NCBI RefSeq assembly: GCF_010093535.1
Contig: NW_022985169.1
Coordinates: forward strand, 62,001-126,000
Reading direction: 5' to 3'
Source of the DNA: Lindgomyces ingoldianus
Taxonomy: Eukaryota; Ascomycota; Dothideomycetes; Pleosporales; Lindgomycetaceae
Length of the DNA: 64,000 nt
Shown here: positions 56,984 to 64,000 of the stretch, one piece after another
Layout: each line of letters opens with the position of its first letter
How positions within the stretch are numbered: position 1 is the stretch's first letter
Made by a program: the position numbers and the translations under genes
Notes under the pieces: model-generated
Told to the model about the DNA's origin: nothing
Database searches by the model: none
What the model saw: only the letters and a program-made list of their open reading frames with translations

Positions 56984-58115
56984 ACGTACCTAACAGGTTG
57001 GCCGGCCACACAGGTTAGCCAGCCACTTTTGCTAAGCCCCTACTAAAACCACCCTATTCTCTTGCAAAACAGCCTACTTTAGCCCTATATAAAGTAATAT
57101 AACATAAGATATTATTTAAAGTCTACTTTTACTACTTACTTATATGTATATAAGTTATGCCTAGTTTAATTGCACTGCCTACATTACCTTTAACTTAGCT
57201 TACCTCTTTTAGTATACACTTATGTCTTTAGCTTCTTTTTATTACTACACACTCTAAACTTTTTTAGAGTAGTTAGATAAGCCTTATTCTTAACTATTAA
57301 AGTTTTTTTTGCCTAAATTTACTTTTTTTTATGTAATTTATGTTATGTAGTAGCCTTATTTACTACTTAAAGCTTTATAATTTTATAGCTTACTTTGTTA
57401 TGTTAATGCTTTAGATAACTATTATCTACTTTTTATTACTTTACTATATTGCTTTTAGTAGTTTTTATTTTTTTAAAGCTATAACAACTACTCTAGTTAA
57501 TATTTAGCCTATTATAAAGTCTAACTTATTAAAGTTATACTTATTTTTATTCTAGATACTGTACTTAGCTTTTATGTTAGCTACTAAGTAAAACTAGCTT
57601 TAGATAACCTTTAGATTTTTATAAAGCACTTTTTTATAATTATACTTATAATTAAACTTTATTATAAACTTAAAGTAGTGCTTAACTTATATACTAGTTT
57701 AGTTTAAGCTAACCTAGCCTAGATTACACTTTATAGGCAAGAAATTAGCTATATTAGCTATAGCTATAAGCTTAAAAAGAAATCTATGTGTAATAAGCTT
57801 AAGTATGTACTTAATAACTACTTTTTTTTTAAGCTTAGTTAGATTTTTTAATTTAGGCTAGCATTCTACTTATAAAGGCTATCTAGCGTGTTAATTACTT
57901 AGTGTTGTGTAAAAAACATTATAGATAGCTGTAGAGTGTTATAAGGAAAGTTTTAAGTCTTATTTAAAAGCCTAAAGAGTAAGCTGTATTTAATGTTCTT
58001 TAGAAAATTTAATCTAGTGTTGTTGTTAAGGCATTATGTAGATAGGTAGAGTTTAGTAGGGGCTTAGCAAAAGTGGCCAGCTAACCTGTGTAGCCGGCTA
58101 ACCCGTTAGGTACGT
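56984..58115 (-). mobile_element. second pogo subfamily, 1.13-kb deletion derivative
   Basis: Inverted repeats of about 65 bp start ACGTACCTAACAGGTTGGCC on the left and match the right end in reverse complement, with TA on both sides. The TIR shares ACGTAC and CACTTTTGCTAAG with the first pogo family but differs between them (GGCCGGCCACACAGG). A decayed C-terminal zinc-knuckle region lies on the minus strand near 57110-57190. At 1,132 bp it is shorter than a full copy. Confidence 0.7.
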
Positions 58116-58117
58116 TA

Positions 58118-60802
58118 GTTTTTTTTTAAATAAAAATATAAAAAACTATAGTTTTTTTTCAAATAGAAATATAAAAAATAACGTATGATATGTAGATAGT
58201 AGATAAAAACTGTGTTACTAGGGAAGAAGCTTAAATAGGAGACAGAGGCCAGAGAAGCAGTGGCTAGAGAGACAATGGCTAGAGCAGCGGAGATTGTGGA
58301 ATTCGAGAAAATCTGCTATGAAGGACTGAAGTCTCTCATACTGATATCCTCTCCAGACGATTAACAGCTCCGGAGACAGCCTCATCTCCATTGCATCCAC
58401 AGTCCTCGTTCCATCCCTCGGAGACCATTTATCCTTCTGGGCAACAATGCATCTCTGGGCGTTCCTGCAACACAGGATCCACCCCACCGCCGACTGCCTA
58501 CATCCCGAGGAACCCTATAATGGCTGGCAACGATAGTCCAATACTTTAGCAGTCTTAACGATATTACATATCCTATGTCGCGTCTTACCACCTGTTGTCC
58601 ATCGAATGCCATAACTTATTGGGTGAGTTGTTGGCAGGCCCGAACTAAGGCGTGCAGTATATCCCGCGCCTTTCACTATTTAGCATGCAGAACTCCAAAG
58701 AGGTTACTATGCTGAGGCTAGATGCCGTGTATAATGTTACAAGTTAGCTAAAATGTGTGAACAAGAGAACTGTAGCCAGTGGTGAAGCAGTGCCATTACT
58801 CTTTCTTCAACACCACAAATAACACCAGTGCTTGATTCCCCTACTTTCACAACTTATTCAACCTTAAAATGTAGGACTTTACGAAAGTGTAGCCAATACG
58901 GGCCAATCGTTCCATTCCTGCTGACATGATCAAAAGCGTTACCGTTGCTTCTAAGGTCTGCTATATGTAAGACCGTAGTGTGATCTGCGCGGTAGCTTAG
59001 CAGTTGCCAGGGTAGCTTTCAAGTACCGCTTATGCGCGAAGGGTATATATGCTATTCTTCACGCGAATCAACCGTTAGTTCAAGGTTAATTATTCGTACC
59101 TTTTTGTTGTAGTGGCGGAGTGGCGCGGGGCCACGTTCTTATGCGATAGCAGACGAGAGCTAACTTTTCTGCGGATTTCATCAATTTTTTTTATCAAATC
59201 AAGACCGTGAAGGAGAAACGTGGCTCTACTTACCAATCGAACTCCTTCCAGTTGAAACCAACCGTCGGATCCCACTATCATTGTTTTCTTTTTAAAGAGG
59301 CTGCCAGGGATTTTTGGTGGCGTTCATGGCTTGGAGTTCTCAGCGTCTCACATCTACAGCTCTCCGGCCTGACTGAAGGACGGCCGCCTGTGCGCACACA
59401 GGCGGCTGAGCAAGGTGTAAGTCGCTCTATTTCTTCTGAGTCAGAGGCTATTTACAAGGCGTAGAAGATTGCGCATAATTCTTCCTTTTTCGGTTAGCTG
59501 AGATACAAGAGACTGATGCTAATTCCTCTCAGTAAATTCCCCCCCCCCATCATCCAAAGCCGAGTCGCACTTTCAGGTGATTATAGGCCGGGCGTTTTTC
59601 CATCAACAGCTAGGTTTTCACGACGATCCAGGATCCTGAAAAAAAAAATCCATATGGTCAGATTGTAGCTTCATCAAATCATGGTCGGAATCGCAGAAGT
59701 TGTATTCGGAGTTGCCGCGGTGTGTGGCGTCGAAGGCGATCGGTTCGGATATACAGCTTTTAGATTGGCGGTCATGCAATATACGCTCATGTCTGTGATC
59801 GATCTTGTGGGCAATTTAGCCTGCACACAGTGTCGAGCTATGTATCTGACTCGATCTACTTTTACGGCCAAAGCTGAACAACAAGGTGGGACAGTAGAAG
59901 GCGTAGTCGTGGAACCAGATGAAGACGAAAACGATCCAGATCATAATTGCTGGCCACCACAAAATGCATAGAGACATTTCGCGCACGACAGTGGTCACTC
60001 CGAATATTCTGGTCCCCGCCGTTTGTGCCGAAAGGCATTATTTGGGCGCTTTCACGATTTAGAGCGGGACAAAGTACATGTACCAGCGGGTATTGACATG
60101 GCGGGTTGGCGATGGGTAATTATATAGGGGGAGAAAGGTAGGCGGTAGCTGATGCTTGTCGGAGGGAATTTCAGATACAAGCGATAGGAAAGAAATCCTT
60201 TTCAGCCTGTTATTCGGAATCGCTATAGGGGCAACTGTTATTGTGGCAGCTTTCTGGATGGTCGCTATGCGAAATCTTAATAGAGAATGAGGGAAAACTA
60301 TAACAGCACATTTACTCTTAACACCCTGTCATCCAAGTGTTTCGTGGACTTCACTCATTTTGCTGTTCTAGATCCCTTCAACATTCTTAACTCGTCCAAT
60401 TTCTCCCATCCGACGGTATTGCTGTAAAGAGCTTTAGACAGAATATTATTTTCCATAGGTTCTGCCAGCAGGTGTTTCGAGTCTGAGGGTTGCCGGTGTC
60501 ATGGTATGAACGCATCGTCTGAGAAGGTGGTGTTCGAGTGTGATGAACCTCTGACGCTGATTGTGAATGACGTCGCTAGATAAAACGGCTAGGATCCAAG
60601 ATCGACATCGTATCGGATAGATGACCTAGTTCATAATCGTTCAGGTGATGTTGGTATTGGGGGTGCCTGTCTTCGGTTTCGTGTCCGTGTCGAGTCTTGT
60701 TGCACCAAATAGAGCATCACAATAGAAAGTTTCATATGATCGGATTTCTCAAAATGCCACCTGAAATCGATTCATGTATGTCGCAAAATGCCCGTATATA
60801 TA
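58118..60802. other. intergenic region between the transposon stack and the ankyrin gene
   Basis: Composition returns to normal from about 58200. A 96-codon frame at 59681-59971 begins with two hydrophobic stretches (VGIAEVVFGVAAVCGV and VMQYTLMSVIDLVG) and ends acidic. It could be a fragment of a membrane-protein gene, but no exons were found around it. Frames at 58218-58612 and 59090-59464 show nothing. Confidence 0.35.
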
Positions 60803-62586
60803 TCATATCAGCCCCAGAACCGAAAGTCCCTTCCCTCTCCTCGAGCGACACATAGTATTCAACTCCCCCTCAACACCATGTGTATGAAGTAGCTCCGCCA
60901 TTCTGTTTCGGTCTCTAGAATCCAGCGCGTTCTCAACAAGCGCAAGATTTAACGGCGTTCCAACATCCACATCCGCCCCAGCCTCCAGAAGATATCTCGC
61001 AATTGGATATGTACCGGAACTCTTCACTGCAAAATGGAGAGCCGTTTCACCGTCTGAGTTCGTCGCATCAATGTTCGCTCCCAATTCAATGAGGCATTGT
61101 ACGTTCTCGAGCTTCTTCCCCAGAACCGCTGCATGAAGTGCAGAGGAGAAGGGCGAGAGACTGTTTCCCCCGACGTCTGCACCGTACTCCACTAGCAATC
61201 GGATGACATCCGAAGACATCTGGTATGATGCTCTTACGATCAAGGATCCAAAATCTGGATGGTCCAGATTGGGATCAGCGCCCTCCCTTAGGACTCGCTC
61301 GATATACCCTGGCGAGACAGCGACGCTAAGATTGCGCAGATCCCAGTCGACGGCGACTTTTTGGTCTGTCGTGAGTCTTTGCCGTCGAGCTTTCGCCCTG
61401 TTCATTTTCACAGAGCTGAAGTGTTGCCTCGAGAGTGCCAATATGGGTTGCTCGGCATCCGTTTCAGTTTCAGGTTTGGGCGAAGGAGTGAGACGGGTAA
61501 CTGTGATGACTTTCGCGGACTGAACAATAGGCTGGGGTTTAATGTTCTTCAGGCGGTTCTTAGAGTGCTTGGTATGTACTGTAGTATGACTTCCCGAAAC
61601 CGTGCTCTCAGCATAGAATGTAATTCCTTTCTTGGCGGAATGGCGCTCATTCCGCTTAGGCGATAAAGATGTTGCCATAGACTCAGCGCGCTCTACTGGG
61701 TCGAGGGTGCTTTGAGATGCGAGGTCTTCAAGCCAGGCACCCACATCGGACTTGTGATCGCTTGAAGGAGTGGGAGCAAGGGGGAGGTTTGCATCGCGAA
61801 ACTCGATTGCTTCATTAGGGTCGAGTGAGTCTGATCTTTGGCGCCCGTCACTGAAGATTAATTCTTCGTAGACTGCTTCTGCGCAAATTCTCAGTTCATC
61901 CAAGTACTGGCCCAATACCATGCCTTTGTCTTTAGCTCTATGCTTGATGCGTTTCCTCTCGGCGTCGTTTCTTTTCAACAATACTAGGACCTTCTCTGGT
62001 TCGTGTCTAGAACTGGCACTTCCCGGAGAGGCCGGAGAGGCATCGACTGGAGGGAATGGCATTGTAAACCTAGATGATGGTAAGTCGGTGAATCGCTAAA
62101 CCGGAGAGGCGCTAACAATGAGATGTGATCTAAGCTAAGATCGAGAGCAGAGTTAAGTACATCTAAGGATTGTTGAATATGCGAAACATCACCGTCTTGG
62201 ACGGGATCCCATTCCCCTCCAGGAGCATGACTTGTTGACAGCCTCATCATCGTCATGTGTATTTCGTCGATAACATGTCCGCAACAATCCAGAATCCCAG
62301 ACACTGGGTCCAAGAGGAGAGAAAGAAGGCTTCCTCCCCTTGAGGTAAAGTCATCGTGAATAATCTCAAGGAACGTTTTGATAGCCAGAAGTTCGGCATT
62401 GATTGCATTCATATCATGACGAGAATCTCGGGCTTGGCGCGCAAACTTCCCAACATCAAAGATGACCTGCACAACACACTAAGGTTAGAATATGTTCGAT
62501 GAGGGGAAGTATTGGCGGGGGCATACCTTGACGATAGCGTTGCTCAGCGCAGCGCTACTAGCAGCAATGGTTGTGTGGTCGGGCAT
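60803..62586 (-). CDS. ankyrin-repeat protein with fungal STAND-type N-terminal region, three exons
   Basis: Exons 62527-62586, 62117-62466 and 60803-62069 give 558 aa. Intron 1 (60 nt) has GTATGC and TGTGCAG borders. Intron 2 (47 nt) has GTTAGC and ATCTAG borders and is the choice that links the two long frames in phase. The short first exon encodes MPDHTTIAASSAALSNAIVK. With exon 2 it resembles the helical N-terminal region found in front of fungal NLR/STAND and ankyrin proteins. A middle Lys/Arg-rich linker follows. At least three ankyrin repeats occupy about residues 400-530 (for example LIELGANIDATNSDGETALH and ARYLLEAGADVD). There is no NACHT or NB-ARC domain. The likely role is intracellular protein-protein interaction. 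Confidence 0.83.
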
Positions 62587-63279
62587 CGTATTCAATATCC
62601 ACACACAATCCCATTCAGAACGAAAAAGCTAGTCGCGAGACAGGGGATGGGGAAGTCGCGATTATCGGCCGTGGAGGAGAAGAGCCATAAGAGGGCCTTC
62701 TGGAAGGACGGGAAACCCCTGTGGCTGAAGATAGCGCTGAAAAAAAGGAAGTGCTTGTCGCGTGGTAAGTTGTTGTGGAGATGCCGCAAAAAGCAAAACG
62801 CGGGTCTCTGAGATACCGTTCAGCCCGCACGTGGAAACCTGACCCAAATCTACAGCCATGGCGTTGCAAGTGGATATTCACAGCAAATGGCGTGATATAA
62901 TCGACATAGGGAAGGGTGATTCTATGCATGGCTCAAACAAGTGCGGCAGGGGTGGGAGGAGAGAGCCTTGGCAAGGCAGGCGGGATACCAGACAGGAATG
63001 TGCCCCGAACGTGAAGTCCGTGGTGTGTATCGAAGGGTTAGTAAAGACACGGGAGATTATGCTAAACATAGGGGATGAGAGTGATAAAGATGTTGCCTTG
63101 ATGTGTAGGTGCGCCCTGCAGAGGCTAGGGGAATGGCAAACAAGGCCAGAGTGTGGGATAAGAGTCAGTGCTCACAGGACACCGTGGATATAGAAGGACA
63201 ATACGTATGTGGATGCCATAAGGCGTTTAAGATACTTTTACAAAGGCCAATGACGTTGCAATTTACTTGGACAGACCGC
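62587..63279. other. intergenic region between ankyrin and alpha-glucuronidase genes
   Basis: The stretch lies upstream of the ankyrin gene and downstream of the alpha-glucuronidase gene, both on the minus strand. Open frames on both strands (62512-62811, 62615-62929, 62858-63193) overlap each other and lack motifs. Confidence 0.4.
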
Positions 63280-64000
63280 TCAGTCTATTATCCCGGGGGG
63301 TAGGAATGACACGTAATCGATGGGCGCCGGTTCTATTCCATTCGCCGTCCCAACGATCCTCAACATATCACCTTTGTTAACCTTGACACCCTTAAACGTA
63401 ATTCTCGTCGCAGAGTGGCCATCCAAATAGATAGAAGGTGCATGGCCGAGCTTGTCCTCAAGATCCCCAGTCCATGTTCCGATGGTGCGATTGTTGATCG
63501 AAATATCATATTTTGATCTTCCGCCGATGAGATCGTAGTAGTTCACAGCGATATCATACGTTCCGGATGGATACGTAATGTTAGCTGAAGCAGTACCAAC
63601 CGAACTGTTCGACGTAGTAACGATAGCCATAGAGCCTGATGCAGTATGAAACGGGTTGACTGCATAGGTTTTGTAACCGTCAAGTTTCATCTTCTCGGCT
63701 TCGACCCTATAAGGGTAGTTATTCACACGCTTTGCTTGATCCGGGATTCCTGACAAATTATTGTAGAAGCGGCTGATAGCATCTCTCCAAACGATAGAAT
63801 GTCCAGCTTGAAAGACCTGTCGGAAGAGGACTTCACTGTACCGCTGGTTATCGATCTTTCCTTTTAGAGATTCCCACATCGGAACGAATGTTTGCGCAGT
63901 AGCAGCACCTTCGTAGTGGGCATCGTAGAAATGTTGGATGACGGTCTTGCCTGACTTAAGCAGGTGCGTATAATTAACGTGGTGGAACCAGAGTAACAGA
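63280..64000 (-). CDS. aguA: alpha-glucuronidase, GH67, C-terminal part (partial)
   Basis: The frame is open from the window edge (64000) to TGA at 63280, 239 codons, so the gene continues to the right. The visible part begins LLLWFHHVNYTHLLKSGKTV, then QHFYDAHYEGA, FRQVFQAGHSIVWRDAI, YNNLSGIPD, and ends with a beta-rich domain containing YLDGHSATRITFKGVKV and EPAPIDYVSFLPPG. This order matches the C-terminal region of secreted fungal GH67 alpha-glucuronidases, which release 4-O-methyl-glucuronic acid from xylan oligomers. The catalytic acid residues and the signal peptide lie outside the window. No intron is seen in this part. Confidence 0.88.
   Translation of the reverse strand, partial: LLLWFHHVNYTHLLKSGKTVIQHFYDAHYEGAATAQTFVPMWESLKGKIDNQRYSEVLFRQVFQAGHSIVWRDAISRFYNNLSGIPDQAKRVNNYPYRVEAEKMKLDGYKTYAVNPFHTASGSMAIVTTSNSSVGTASANITYPSGTYDIAVNYYDLIGGRSKYDISINNRTIGTWTGDLEDKLGHAPSIYLDGHSATRITFKGVKVNKGDMLRIVGTANGIEPAPIDYVSFLPPGIID

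Noticed and set aside
62512..63193. Several 65-111 codon frames on both strands
   Set aside because: They overlap each other, lack motifs, and lie upstream of the ankyrin gene and downstream of the alpha-glucuronidase gene.

Overview
The window comes from the nuclear genome of a filamentous ascomycete. The evidence is short 46-129 nt GT-AG introns, fungal-type gene families (Vps9 GEF, DUF3433, DUF4202, DUF924, a CVNH lectin, a GH67 alpha-glucuronidase, an ankyrin protein with a fungal N-terminal region), and transposons destroyed by C-to-T / G-to-A changes typical of repeat-induced point mutation (RIP). The gene content suggests Pezizomycotina, perhaps Leotiomycetes, but the sequence alone does not prove the class.

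Layout. 1-10,000: gene-bearing DNA of normal composition, with the 3' end of a Gly/Gln-rich gene, a Vps9 Rab5-GEF gene divergent from an ASNSD1-type asparagine-synthetase-domain gene, and a two-exon membrane/coiled-coil protein. 10,800-16,030: a DUF3433 membrane-protein gene cut near its 3' end by a 3,063-bp RIP-degraded hAT transposon with an 8-bp target duplication. 16,350-35,850: a second gene-bearing stretch holding a secreted Cys-rich protein, a broken kinase fragment, DUF924, a 71-aa protein, DUF4202, a C2H2 regulator, a secreted CVNH lectin, a homeodomain-C2H2 transcription factor and an acidic low-complexity protein. 36,000-58,150: about 22 kb of very AT-rich DNA that resolves into a nested transposon stack. 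58,150-64,000: normal DNA again, with an ankyrin-repeat protein and the C-terminal part of a secreted alpha-glucuronidase cut by the window edge.

The transposon stack can be read insertion by insertion from target-site duplications. A pogo/Fot-type element sits inside a second copy of itself, and that copy sits in a Ty3/gypsy relic. Next to it a foldback (hairpin-like) pogo derivative received a 184-bp insert, another foldback copy that itself carries a 128-bp solo LTR, a 353-bp solo LTR, a 5.66-kb gypsy element, a 205-bp LTR that contains a second copy of the same gypsy element, and a 2.0-kb LTR element with no visible coding region. The last element carries 51-bp G-rich tandem repeats and six copies of a 14-bp palindrome, and much of it has escaped RIP.

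Most genes are independent housekeeping or secreted-protein genes. Two divergent pairs share short promoters (vps9/ASNSD1-like and DUF4202/C2H2 protein). No biosynthetic cluster or operon-like arrangement is seen.
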